A DNA stretch of 64,000 bases from Zhongshania aliphaticivorans (GCF_902705855.1 NZ_CACSIJ010000011.1:101094-165093); one strand, 5' to 3'. Shown: positions 1-9,652, counted from the first letter of the stretch. The notes: generated from the sequence alone by a model not told the origin. Numbers and translations are program-made.

Positions 1-665
1 CGCCAACTCAGCGTTTTCTGACTATTGAGAAAAAACCACTGGATGTGGACTTCTACGCGAAGTGGCGTGTCATCGATACCCAGAAATTCTACACCGCGAC
101 TAACGGTGAAGAAGTTCGAGCAGAAGGCTTGTTGGCGCAGCGTATCAACACTGGTTTGCGTAACAAATTTGGTGAGCGCACCTTCCACGAAGTCGTGTCG
201 GGCGAGCGTGATCTGTTGATGACGGATTTGACCCGTGATCTCAATGAGATCACCACTAGCGAATTCGGTATTCAGTTGGTTGATGTCCGCGTTAAGCGTA
301 TTGATTTGCCGTCACAGGTTAGTCAGTCCGTGTTTGATCGGATGAAGTCTGAGCGTGAGCGTGAAGCACGCGAACACCGTTCGACAGGTCGTGAATTGGC
401 AGAGAAAATTCGTGCTACCGCTGATCGTCAACGCACCGTTATTGGCGCAAATGCCTATCGTGATGCACAGGTACTACGTGGTGAGGGCGACGCTTTGGCG
501 GCCCGTACTTACGCGGCAGCTTATAGTGCTGATCCAGAGTTCTATGCCTTTGTTCGCAGCTTGGAGGCTTATCGAGCATCCTTTAACAATAAAGGTGATT
601 TGCTGGTTGTTGATAGCAAAAGTGAGTTTTTCCGTTACCTGAAACAGGGTGCGGCTAAGCGATAA
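1..665 (+). CDS. hflC: HflC, modulator of FtsH protease (3' part)
   Basis: HflC is a membrane-anchored SPFH/band-7 protein. With HflK it forms a large periplasm-facing assembly that modulates the FtsH protease. The gene enters from the left edge; the frame is open from base 3, and about 221 residues are visible of a family length near 290-335. The missing part is the N-terminal membrane anchor. Visible family features are the SPFH segment (LLAQRINTGLRNKFGERTF, and the ending of DVRVKRIDLP), a charged coiled coil (SVFDRMKSEREREAREHRSTG), and the C-terminal EFYAFVRSLEAYR block typical of HflC. The order hflC-DUF2065-hisZ-purA is the conserved gammaproteobacterial arrangement downstream of hfq-hflX-hflK. 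Confidence 0.95.
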   Translation, partial: PTQRFLTIEKKPLDVDFYAKWRVIDTQKFYTATNGEEVRAEGLLAQRINTGLRNKFGERTFHEVVSGERDLLMTDLTRDLNEITTSEFGIQLVDVRVKRIDLPSQVSQSVFDRMKSEREREAREHRSTGRELAEKIRATADRQRTVIGANAYRDAQVLRGEGDALAARTYAAAYSADPEFYAFVRSLEAYRASFNNKGDLLVVDSKSEFFRYLKQGAAKR

Positions 666-673
666 TTGTCCTT

Positions 674-699
674 ATACTCCTCGCTACTGCGGGGAGTAT
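674..699 (+). other. Hairpin just after hflC
   Basis: ATACTCC (674-680) pairs with GGAGTAT (693-699) across a 12-base loop, 9 bases after the hflC stop. It has no U-tract of its own, so it may be an mRNA-stabilising or processing hairpin placed before the terminator at 714-762. Confidence 0.35.
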
Positions 700-713
700 G
701 GTATCATTCACAG

Positions 714-762
714 ATCCGGGCTGATCCGAGACCGAAACGTCTTTGGGCAGCGCGGATTTTTT
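714..762 (+). terminator. Nested intrinsic terminator after hflC
   Basis: ATCCGGGCTG (714-723) pairs with CAGCGCGGAT (748-757) at 9 of 10 positions. A smaller stem, AGAC/GTCT (729-732 and 739-742), sits inside it. The outer stem runs directly into six T residues (757-762). This fits a rho-independent terminator ending the hfl operon just before the DUF2065 gene. The nested form also leaves room for attenuation. Confidence 0.55.
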
Positions 763-784
763 ATGTTTGTGGCAGGCAAAGCGC

Positions 785-970
785 ATGTGGCAGGAACTGT
801 CAGTGGCTCTCAGTCTGGTACTTATTATTGAAGGTGTGCTGCCGTTTCTGAGTCCAGAACGCTGGCGGTTGTTTGCATACCGAATGGCAGATATGGATAG
901 TCGAACTGTCCGCATTGCCGGTTTAATAAGTATGTTATCGGGCCTCATAATGTTGAGTTTGCTGCGATAA
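785..970 (+). CDS. DUF2065 (YjeT-like) small inner-membrane protein
   Basis: This 61-residue protein has two hydrophobic segments, at about residues 5-22 and 43-60. They are separated by the FLSPERWRLFAYRMADMDSRTVRIAGL block that typifies DUF2065/YjeT. The family is nearly always encoded between hflC and hisZ or purA. Its function is unknown; a role near the HflKC-FtsH complex is only suggested by linkage. The ATG at 785 was preferred because it gives the usual family length of about 60-65 residues. An upstream in-frame start at 743 would lie inside the terminator hairpin. Confidence 0.8.
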   Translation: MWQELSVALSLVLIIEGVLPFLSPERWRLFAYRMADMDSRTVRIAGLISMLSGLIMLSLLR

Positions 971-1005
971 AGTCTGATAGCTGATCAAGAGAGCAAAAAT
1001 CGCGT

Positions 1006-2175
1006 ATGACTTCGGTAGATCGTTGGTTACTTCCGGACGGTGTTGAAGAACTGTTGCCCGCTCAAGCGGCTCAGGTCGAAGCACTGCGTCGGCAACTTTT
1101 AGACCTCTATAAACGCTGGGGTTATGAGTTGGTGATTCCGCCTATGCTGGAATACACAGAATCTTTATTAGTGGGTTTGGGTAGCGATATTGATTTGCTG
1201 ACCTTTCGGGTAACTGATCAACTCACCGGCAGAATGATGGGCTTACGTGCAGATATTACGCCGCAAGCCGCACGCATAGACGCACATAGTTTAGGGCGCG
1301 AAGGCCCAGTTAGATTGTGCTATGCCGGCAGTGTGTTACATAGCAAACCGAAAAAGCCATTGGCATCGCGCTCCCCCATTCAATTGGGTGCGGAGTTATA
1401 CGGCGATAACAGCCCAGCCAGTGATTTAGAAATTATTTGTTTGATGCTAGAAACCCTCAGGGTTGCTGGGCTTGACGGTATTACCTTGGACACTGGTCAC
1501 GTGGGTATCTACCGTGCAGTGATTAAGGCCGCGGCGCTGAATGACGAACAAGAAGCCCGCTATTTCGATATTTTGCAGCGCAAGGCTAAGACCGAGTTGC
1601 GTGAATTTGTAGCGGCCCTTAATGCCACTGATAAGGTCGCCGAGCAGCTCTTGGCATTAAACGAATTACACGGCGGAAATGATGTTTTGGCCAAAGGCCG
1701 ACAAGTTTTTGCTGATATTCCAGACGCCATCGGGGCGATTGCTAGTTTAGAGCAGTTAACCGAAGCCTTGGCGCAGCGCATTCCAGATTTGCAGTTCTAT
1801 TTTGATCTTGCAGAACTGCGTGGTTATCACTACCACACCGGAGTTGTGTTTTCGGCTCTGGTGCGGGAGCACGGTCAGGCGCTCGCATCGGGTGGCCGTT
1901 ACGATGATATCGGCGAAGTGTTTGGTCGCGCTCGTCCTGCTACGGGATTCAGTATAGATTTAAAAGCCCTTCTGGGTTTGCTGCCGCCGGTTACTGAGGT
2001 TGCAGCGATATTCGCTCCTTATGATCCAAGCCCTGCGCAATGGCAGTTTGTACAGACTTTGCGCGAGTCTGGTGAAAAGGTGATTTGCGGTTTACCGGGG
2101 CAGGATGCCGATGCAGCTTGCAACCGGATAATTCGTAAAGAGGAAGAACAGTGGTCTGTGGTATCGCTGAATTAA
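1006..2175 (+). CDS. hisZ: HisZ, ATP phosphoribosyltransferase regulatory subunit
   Basis: This is a class-II aminoacyl-tRNA-synthetase paralogue without tRNA charging activity. It joins the short form of HisG to form the ATP phosphoribosyltransferase that starts histidine synthesis. The protein has 389 residues. It shows the HisS-like core: WLLPDGVEELLPAQA at the start, then GLRADITPQAARI, a LCYAG segment and GRYDDIGEVFGRARPATGFS. It lacks the HisRS anticodon-binding domain. hisG is not in the window. The gene is followed 53 bases later by purA, a common pairing. Confidence 0.95.
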   Translation: MTSVDRWLLPDGVEELLPAQAAQVEALRRQLLDLYKRWGYELVIPPMLEYTESLLVGLGSDIDLLTFRVTDQLTGRMMGLRADITPQAARIDAHSLGREGPVRLCYAGSVLHSKPKKPLASRSPIQLGAELYGDNSPASDLEIICLMLETLRVAGLDGITLDTGHVGIYRAVIKAAALNDEQEARYFDILQRKAKTELREFVAALNATDKVAEQLLALNELHGGNDVLAKGRQVFADIPDAIGAIASLEQLTEALAQRIPDLQFYFDLAELRGYHYHTGVVFSALVREHGQALASGGRYDDIGEVFGRARPATGFSIDLKALLGLLPPVTEVAAIFAPYDPSPAQWQFVQTLRESGEKVICGLPGQDADAACNRIIRKEEEQWSVVSLN

Positions 2176-2207
2176 TTAGGCTCGGTGGTTGCGAGTCAGT
2201 GTATTAA

Positions 2208-3521
<1,314 letters not shown>

Positions 3522-3540
3522 TTTCATTAAGCCCTTATAA

Positions 3541-3571
3541 AAAATGCCGCTGTTTTCAGCGGCATTTTTGT
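3541..3571 (+). terminator. Intrinsic terminator after purA
   Basis: AAAATGCCGCTG pairs with CAGCGGCATTTT across a short TTTT loop, and a T-tract follows. It ends the hisZ-purA transcript. Confidence 0.85.
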
Positions 3572-3694
3572 TTCTGTTCCCGCCGTACCAATCGCAATGC
3601 GAACTCTTGCATTGTAAGACGGAGCTAATTTATCTGTGAGATATTTCTAGTTTTCCGCTAAATGTGAAGAAGGATTCGTTTCAATTTTTCGCAG

Positions 3695-3734
3695 TTGTCA
3701 CACAACTGAAACATACTATTCACATATCTGTCAC
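3695..3734 (+). promoter_or_regulatory. Putative PhoB-binding Pho boxes (four 11-bp units)
   Basis: Four units repeat at an exact 11-bp step: TTGTCAC-ACAA (3695), CTGAAAC-ATAC (3706), TATTCAC-ATAT (3717) and CTGTCAC (3728). This matches the known Pho-box design, a CTGTCAT-like heptamer plus a 4-bp AT-rich spacer in tandem. The first and last units are near consensus and the middle two are weaker. A -10-like TACCAT (3745-3750) lies 10 bp after the last unit, the usual place in PhoB-activated promoters where the box replaces the -35. It should drive the lipoprotein at 3809 and probably the TonB receptor at 5614 under phosphate limitation. Confidence 0.65.
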
Positions 3735-3808
3735 TAAGTCTCCCTACCATACGCTACATAAATTCAATCCTGGTAAATCCTTAGAGTTGGTTTCGGAGAT
3801 AGTTAATT

Positions 3809-5500
3809 ATGAAAAAGCTTTTTGCACTGACAGCAATGTCATCTGCCTTATTACTGGCAGCTTGTGGTGGTGGCGATATTAATCTAAACCCAACAACTGT
3901 AGATAACAGCACCGGTGGTTCTAGTGGTGGTAATGGCGGCGGCACTAATAACCCTTGCGCGTCGTATGTTAAAAACGGCTCTACTGTCCAAGGTGCGTTT
4001 TCATCTGGAAACTGCTCATATAGCAGTTCCTTTGTTAGTGCAAACAACCCTATCACTGCTAGCCAAGTTACTTTTTCTGCCATTGCTGGTGTGCACGAGT
4101 TTGATGGAAGCTTGTTTATAGGTGCAGACGTTGACGGCCAAGCTGCAGCGTCAGGTACACCTGTTTTACAACAAGGCCAAGGTACCAAGCTGAATATCGA
4201 AGCTGGCGTGACGATGGTGTTTAAAAACGAAAATAGCTATGTGCGCATAACTCGTGGCTCACAGATATTTGCAAATGGTACGGCAACTGCGCCAATCATT
4301 TTTACAGCTGATGAAGATATTGACGGCTTTGCAACTGAAGACGATCGCGGCTTATGGGGTGGTTTGCAAATTAACGGTAACGGCATGACTAACAAGTGTC
4401 ATGACGGTACTGCAACTGGCTCAGGTACTGGTTCAGTTAGCGACTTTACAGCAACTGCAAATAATCCGCATAACTGTCACCAAGAAGCGGAAGGTCAGCC
4501 TGCAACTTACGGTGGCAATAACAACGCTGAAAGCTCAGGTGTCATGAAATATGTTGTTGTTAAACACGCTGGTTTCGAAGTTGTTGACGGTAATGAGCTG
4601 AATGCCTTTACCTTTAATGGCGTTGGTAGCGGCACGACCCTAAGTTATCTTCAAGCGTACACATCTAAAGATGATGGTTTTGAATTCTTTGGTGGCGCGG
4701 CAAATGCAGATCACTTAGTGGCTGTGAATGTAGGTGACGATTCAATCGATTACTCTGAAGGCTACAACGGCATGATCCAATATGCTGTGGTTGTTCACAC
4801 CTCAGGTTCTAACCGCTGTATCGAAGGCGATAACACCGGTGAAGGTCGTGGCGATGGTATTACGCCAACAACTAATCTGATCATTTCGAACATGACTTGT
4901 ATCACCTCGAATATTGATCAAAACGGCGGTATTAACGCGACCTCTAAAGGCGACTCGGAAGGCCCATTATTCCGCGAAGGTGCCTTCTTCCAAATGTACA
5001 ACTCAATCGTAACGTCTAACGCAGTAGATATGGCGAGTAATGAGTGTGTTGAGTTGGATGATACTGAAGGTCCACAAACTATCGACGCTGCACAAGCTAA
5101 AGTGAGTAAAGCGAGCAGTAACTTGATCGCGTGTAGCGAGCCATTGAAAGTGAGCGGTGACGCGACAAAAGGCTCGTTTGATCTAGCAAACTGGTTGAAC
5201 GGCGGTGGTGTGAATGCGGATACTCCTGCGAATGATAACGACAAGAACGTAGTGCTTACTGGTACAGATATTCCAGCACAAAGCCTGATCGTAGGTGGCG
5301 TTGGTACTCGCGGATATAAGACTGCAGCAACTATCACCAAGGCAGATGGAACGCCAGCGTTTAATCAAGCTGCCGATCTAACAGACGTATCTGCAGTGAA
5401 CTCATACTTCAAAAAGCCTAGCTACCTGGGCGGCGCCAGCGCAAGCGATGACTGGTTGGCTGGTTGGACTGTAGGTTTAAGCGCTCCACTTAATCCCTAA
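3809..5500 (+). CDS. Putative Pho-regulated outer-membrane lipoprotein, probably beta-helical
   Basis: This is a 563-residue lipoprotein of unknown function. Residues 1-19 form a lipoprotein signal ending LLAAC, with Gly at +2, which fits outer-membrane sorting. A Gly/Ser/Asn-rich linker follows to about residue 48. The rest is rich in short hydrophobic strands and Asn/Gly turns, such as GTKLNIEAGVTMVFKNE, GSQIFANGTATAPIIFTADED and RGLWGGLQINGNG. This pattern fits a right-handed beta-helix or adhesin-like fold. Several Cys are present (for example NPC, GNCSYS, NKCHDG, HNCHQ, NRCIEG, MTCIT) and may form disulphides. Putative Pho boxes lie upstream and a TonB receptor lies 113 bases downstream. 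A role as surface partner of that receptor, or as a phosphate-compound-binding or hydrolysing protein, is inference only. Confidence 0.75.
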   Translation: MKKLFALTAMSSALLLAACGGGDINLNPTTVDNSTGGSSGGNGGGTNNPCASYVKNGSTVQGAFSSGNCSYSSSFVSANNPITASQVTFSAIAGVHEFDGSLFIGADVDGQAAASGTPVLQQGQGTKLNIEAGVTMVFKNENSYVRITRGSQIFANGTATAPIIFTADEDIDGFATEDDRGLWGGLQINGNGMTNKCHDGTATGSGTGSVSDFTATANNPHNCHQEAEGQPATYGGNNNAESSGVMKYVVVKHAGFEVVDGNELNAFTFNGVGSGTTLSYLQAYTSKDDGFEFFGGAANADHLVAVNVGDDSIDYSEGYNGMIQYAVVVHTSGSNRCIEGDNTGEGRGDGITPTTNLIISNMTCITSNIDQNGGINATSKGDSEGPLFREGAFFQMYNSIVTSNAVDMASNECVELDDTEGPQTIDAAQAKVSKASSNLIACSEPLKVSGDATKGSFDLANWLNGGGVNADTPANDNDKNVVLTGTDIPAQSLIVGGVGTRGYKTAATITKADGTPAFNQAADLTDVSAVNSYFKKPSYLGGASASDDWLAGWTVGLSAPLNP

Positions 5501-5531
5501 GTTATACGGCAACACCCTGTAAAACAGGAAA

Positions 5532-5585
5532 GACGGGCTCCGGCCCGTCAGTAACAGCGCTAGAACGCTCTCCGTTCGTGAGAGC
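5532..5585 (+). terminator. Two tandem hairpins between the lipoprotein and TonB receptor genes
   Basis: GACGGGC (5532-5538) pairs with GCCCGTC (5543-5549) across a TCCG loop. GCTCTC (5567-5572) pairs with GAGAGC (5580-5585), followed by ATTTTCC. Together they could be a leaky terminator that lowers expression of the receptor relative to the lipoprotein, or a processing site in a shared mRNA. The T-tract is short, so full termination is doubtful. Confidence 0.45.
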
Positions 5586-5613
5586 ATTTTCCTGAGCACT
5601 TAGGATTATGATT

Positions 5614-8253
5614 ATGCTAACTAAACGATTTGCGCGAAAGCAGCTTCCAATAGCCGTAGCGCTGGCAAGCAGCGGGCTTATGAGCTCCGCAATAGCCCAG
5701 AACGGCGCGCCAGATGACAGCGACCAGTTCCGCCCCATCGCACTAGAAGAAGTGGTTGTGGTCGGTCGGCTACAAAGTGTAGCGGCCTCGTTAACTGACG
5801 AGCGTCTAGAATTACCTTATTCTGCAGACTTTCTTGGCTTTGAAGCCATCTCTCGCGCTGGCGATAGTACCATTGGCGCTGCGCTGCGCCGTGTTACCGG
5901 CGTGACGCTAGTAGACAATAAATTTATTTATATTCGAGGCCTTGGCGAGCGTTACAGCAACGTGACTGTTAACGGCGCGGCAGTGCCTTCACCAGATTTG
6001 GCGCGTAGTGTAATTCCTCTAGATTTGTTTCCCTCGAGTATTGTTGAATCACTAAAGGTGCAAAAATCGTGGGGCCCTGAATTGCCTGCTAACTTTGGTG
6101 GTGGTGCAATTGATATTCGTACACGCAGTGTTCCCAGTGGGCCAGTGGCTTCGGTAAGTATTGGCACTGGATTGAATACCGAAAGTGATAATGGCCTGAC
6201 CTACGCGAGTAGTGGTGGATCAATGCCCAAGGCATTGTCTGGTGCGATTGATCGCTACAAAGGGGATTTGTCACAAAGCAATATTCTTGACGTTGAAAAC
6301 GACGCCGGAAATGGCATTTCTCGCGACGAGGCTGAGCAAATTCAACGCAACTTAATTCGCTCGCTGAATCGCAATGTAGCGATTAAAAAAGCTAGTCTTG
6401 ATCCAGATCGTGATATTAAAGTCGATCTTGGAAATGCTTGGGATGTCAGTGATGACCTTGTTTTAGGTGCCTCTATAAGCGGCGCTTACGACGAAAAATA
6501 CCGCAATAAAAGCCAAGTTAAGCGTAGTATCGGTAGCCCGAATGACAGTTTTTCGAATGTGGACAGAACCGTTTACGAAGAACGCACAACCTTGGCGATT
6601 GTATTGGGTGCAGAATACGCAAACGACAATACCTTACAGCTTAGCCACTATCTGATTCAAAATGACGCGGACGAAGCTCGTATAACAACAGGGTTTAGCA
6701 ACAACAACCCCGCGTCGGAGAATCGTCCGGATGTGGACTATGTGACGCGTTTAGAAGAGCGTGAATTGGAATTAACTCAATTGTCTGGCAAGCATCGCTT
6801 GGGTGAGTTTTCCCCTATAGCAGCGTTAGAAATGCTGAGCTTTGATTGGTTTTACTCTGACGCGCAAGCGACCACAGACATTCCAAATGCAACAACATTC
6901 TCTGGCTCCATCGATAGAACGACATCACCAGAGACTCCCTTTATTTCACAATCATCTACCGCCGGCCAGTTTGCCTTTTTGTCGCTAGAAGATAATGTGG
7001 AAAGCTGGGGCGGACGAGCGGAATTGCCAATCGATATCGATGGCCGTGAGCTAACGGTTTCCGGTGGTTGGTGGAATTCTGAAAAATCACGGGAATATTA
7101 TGGTTACACCGCTAACGTGGGCACCAATGCAACGGTTGGTACACCACAAACAGTATTTACCGATGATCGAATCAACGACTTGAATAATGTTTTTGATATT
7201 TCGATGGGCTCTGGCTTTGGTAACGAAAGTTATGTAGCTGCGCAGAAAATTTCTGCGGTATACGGTGGTCTAGATTTTCGTATGACAGAAGAGTGGCGTT
7301 TGACGGTAGGTGCGCGCTGGGAAGAATATCAGCAAGCGGTATTGCCTGTTAACTTGCTCGACTATACCGGTGTCTTTAATCAGCAATTGATTAATCAGCT
7401 TCAGGATCCAAATCAAACATTTGCCTTCCAGAATGATGATATCTATTCGAGCTTTGCGCTTACCTATTCAGGTCTGGGTTTGATTGGGGCTGAAGAGTTT
7501 CAAGTTCGCTTTAGTGTCAGCGACACCGTTGTTCGCCCTGATTTACGTGAACTCGCAGACGTTGCCTATATCGATCCAGAGTTAAGTGTGCGCGTTTTCG
7601 GTAACCCAGCGTTGAAGTCCACGGATATCCGTAACTTTGATTTACGCGGTGAATTTTACTATGAAGGCGGCGACAATTTTACTGTGTCACTGTTCTATAA
7701 AGACTTAGATCTGCCTATCGAACAGGTTGAAGGCGCGGGTTCTGATGACGATACCGTTTTGCGTTATATAAACGGTGATTCCGGTGAAGTGTACGGTGTG
7801 GAGTTTGAGGGTTTAAAAACCTTGCCTGTGGGTTTCTTCTTGTCGGGTAACGTGACGTTAAGTGATTCGGAAATTTCGATCACCAGTAATAACGAAGTGA
7901 CTAATACCGACCGTCGTTTAACTGGGCATTCTAAGTACGTTGTAAATGCATCGCTTGGTTATGATTCGCCAGATGAGCGCCACAGTGCCTCACTGTTATA
8001 TAACATATCTAGTGAACGCATTTTCTTTGCCGGTACCTCGGGTAATGATGACGCATTTGAGCAGCCATTTGGTTCTTTAGACTTGATCTATAATTACTAC
8101 CCAACTGAAACGCTGTCATTAAAAGTGAAACTGTCGAATCTGCTAGATTCTAGCCGTGAATTTGAGCAGAAGAACAGTTCGGGCACGAATGTGAAAATAC
8201 TTGAGCAAGAAGTTGGCACAAGTGTTGGTCTAAGTTTGAGCTGGAAATACTGA
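5614..8253 (+). CDS. TonB-dependent outer-membrane receptor
   Basis: This is an 879-residue TonB-dependent receptor with a signal peptide ending SSAIAQ. A TonB box (LEEVVVVGR) follows. The plug domain contains STIGAALRRVTGVTL, IYIRGLGERYSNVTVNG and SSIVESLKVQKSWGPELPANFGGGAIDIRTR. A large beta-barrel ends in the aromatic LSLSWKY. The start at 5614 was chosen because AGGA at 5602-5605 is 8 bases away; the in-frame ATG at 5608 is only 2 bases from it. The substrate is not evident from sequence. The Pho boxes before the upstream lipoprotein suggest a phosphorus-containing ligand. A terminator follows at 8294. Confidence 0.9.
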   Translation: MLTKRFARKQLPIAVALASSGLMSSAIAQNGAPDDSDQFRPIALEEVVVVGRLQSVAASLTDERLELPYSADFLGFEAISRAGDSTIGAALRRVTGVTLVDNKFIYIRGLGERYSNVTVNGAAVPSPDLARSVIPLDLFPSSIVESLKVQKSWGPELPANFGGGAIDIRTRSVPSGPVASVSIGTGLNTESDNGLTYASSGGSMPKALSGAIDRYKGDLSQSNILDVENDAGNGISRDEAEQIQRNLIRSLNRNVAIKKASLDPDRDIKVDLGNAWDVSDDLVLGASISGAYDEKYRNKSQVKRSIGSPNDSFSNVDRTVYEERTTLAIVLGAEYANDNTLQLSHYLIQNDADEARITTGFSNNNPASENRPDVDYVTRLEERELELTQLSGKHRLGEFSPIAALEMLSFDWFYSDAQATTDIPNATTFSGSIDRTTSPETPFISQSSTAGQFAFLSLEDNVESWGGRAELPIDIDGRELTVSGGWWNSEKSREYYGYTANVGTNATVGTPQTVFTDDRINDLNNVFDISMGSGFGNESYVAAQKISAVYGGLDFRMTEEWRLTVGARWEEYQQAVLPVNLLDYTGVFNQQLINQLQDPNQTFAFQNDDIYSSFALTYSGLGLIGAEEFQVRFSVSDTVVRPDLRELADVAYIDPELSVRVFGNPALKSTDIRNFDLRGEFYYEGGDNFTVSLFYKDLDLPIEQVEGAGSDDDTVLRYINGDSGEVYGVEFEGLKTLPVGFFLSGNVTLSDSEISITSNNEVTNTDRRLTGHSKYVVNASLGYDSPDERHSASLLYNISSERIFFAGTSGNDDAFEQPFGSLDLIYNYYPTETLSLKVKLSNLLDSSREFEQKNSSGTNVKILEQEVGTSVGLSLSWKY

Positions 8254-8293
8254 TAAGTGACTCGGATGTTATAAGCAAAGGATTTGCTGAATT

Positions 8294-8316
8294 AGGCGCC
8301 GAAAGGCGCCTTTTTT
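8294..8316 (+). terminator. Intrinsic terminator after the TonB receptor
   Basis: AGGCGCC (8294-8300) pairs with GGCGCCT across a GAAA loop, followed by a run of T. It lies between the receptor and the convergent TPR lipoprotein gene and may serve both strands. Confidence 0.85.
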
Positions 8317-8330
8317 GTGATTAAAAATAA

Positions 8331-9464
8331 TTAATTGGTGCTGAGTTTTAATCTGCTGGCCTTATCGGAAAATTGTTGGGCGCGAACTAATTTTCCTTGA
8401 CGGAAATAGATTAAAGAGGCAAATCGATAAAAGCGGTATTCATCTTTTTGAAGGCGGATCGCCTGTTGAATAAATTTTAAGGCCTCGTCAAAATCACCTT
8501 TCTCATACTCCGCCTTGGCGCGGCTAAAATGCCAGAATGGGTTTTTCTTGCGGAAACTTCCGGCAATGTCTTCGAGTTTTCGGGCTTCGTCTTTGTTACC
8601 CTGTTCACGATAGAAGCGTCCTAGATTGCTAATGGCAACTTGGTCGTTGGGGTTGAGAGCTAGTGCATGCCGATAAGCAATTTCGGCGTCAGTCGCACGT
8701 TTTTGGCGACGCAATAGCGTGCCTAAATTTCCCCAAATATGCCCAGCGTCTGGGTCTAAGAATAGCGCGCGCCGAAAATATAAGTCTGCTTTTTCATTAT
8801 TTCCCTGATTAAGGTATTCCGCGCCGCGATTATTGTAATGCTGGGCTGCTGCTTGTTGCTCGGTGACCCTGTGCTGGGGGTAATGATACTCATAGTTGTC
8901 CACGCTTAGGTCAACGACTTCTTTACCGTCTTCACCAAAATCCACAACAGCATTGATGTGTTTATAAAACACCATGCTATTGTCGCTGACCATGTCCCAG
9001 CTTGGCGGAATAGTGACCTCATTGTAGTAAACCTTTAATTTTGCCTCTCGGGCTAAGGCTATAAATAAAGACGTGAGCGACAAACAGTTTCCGGTTCTTT
9101 GTTGAAAAGTTTCGGTGGCGTTTAGGGTGATGCCGGGGTCATATGTTAGTCCCAGTTGCGACGGTCTAACCATGCTGTCGAGCAGATAGCTCAAGCGGGC
9201 TCGCGGGGAAAGTGCGGCAGGTACGTTTTCTTCTACGAAATAGCGCATTTCAGCGTTCATCGCCAGAATATTGTCTTCTGGATATATGCTGACATCTACG
9301 CCTTCACTGCCTTGCTTTGGCAATAATAGGGCGGTGACCTGTTCGCTACTGGGTGCTTGAATATCCAATGTCGCTACGTCGCGAATCTCGGTATTGCTAC
9401 AAGCTATCAAGCTGCTAAAAATAGCGACGGCTAATACGTTTTTAGAGAATACAGGCATCTTCAC
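8331..9464 (-). CDS. Transglutaminase-like/TPR lipoprotein
   Basis: This is a 377-residue lipoprotein with a signal ending SLIAC (Cys22). The middle holds a transglutaminase-like (papain-fold) core: Cys in RTGNCLSLTSLFIALARE, His in VFYKHINAVVDF, and Asp in VVDLSVDNYEYHY. These could form a Cys-His-Asp triad. The C-terminal half has about four tetratricopeptide repeats, such as AEYLNQGNNEKADLYFRRALFLDPD and GTLLRRQKRATDAEIAYRHALALNPN. TPR domains bind proteins, so it may be a periplasmic scaffold or processing factor. The gene converges on the TonB receptor and shares its terminator zone. Membership of the Pho module is only suggested by position. Confidence 0.8.
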   Translation of the reverse strand: MKMPVFSKNVLAVAIFSSLIACSNTEIRDVATLDIQAPSSEQVTALLLPKQGSEGVDVSIYPEDNILAMNAEMRYFVEENVPAALSPRARLSYLLDSMVRPSQLGLTYDPGITLNATETFQQRTGNCLSLTSLFIALAREAKLKVYYNEVTIPPSWDMVSDNSMVFYKHINAVVDFGEDGKEVVDLSVDNYEYHYPQHRVTEQQAAAQHYNNRGAEYLNQGNNEKADLYFRRALFLDPDAGHIWGNLGTLLRRQKRATDAEIAYRHALALNPNDQVAISNLGRFYREQGNKDEARKLEDIAGSFRKKNPFWHFSRAKAEYEKGDFDEALKFIQQAIRLQKDEYRFYRFASLIYFRQGKLVRAQQFSDKASRLKLSTN

Positions 9465-9570
9465 TTCTGCTTATTATCAATCAATAACGCTACTGCTGAA
9501 TTGTGACAGACATGCGCACAGCAATATGTTTAGTTAATACTATAGACTGAATGTGGTGTGGATAGCCTGC

Positions 9571-9607
9571 ACCAATGGCAAAAAATTGATAATTTTTTGC
9601 CATTGGT
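9571..9607 (-). terminator. Perfect 17-bp inverted repeat, probable terminator of the acyl-CoA synthetase operon
   Basis: The arm ACCAATGGCAAAAAATT (9571-9587) is mirrored exactly at 9591-9607 around a GAT loop. It lies 46 bases beyond the stop of the acyl-CoA synthetase gene and upstream of the TPR lipoprotein start. The A/T blocks would supply a U-tract on either strand. The stem is unusually long and perfect for a simple terminator. Confidence 0.6.
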
Positions 9608-9652
9608 CAAATGGGGCTGGTGTCGCGCTTGGGAATGGTGTGATGATTGAGT

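Noticed and set aside
3781..4188. Minus-strand frame of 135 residues inside the lipoprotein gene
   Set aside because: Pro-rich antisense of the Gly-rich linker; overlaps a well-supported gene with signal peptide.
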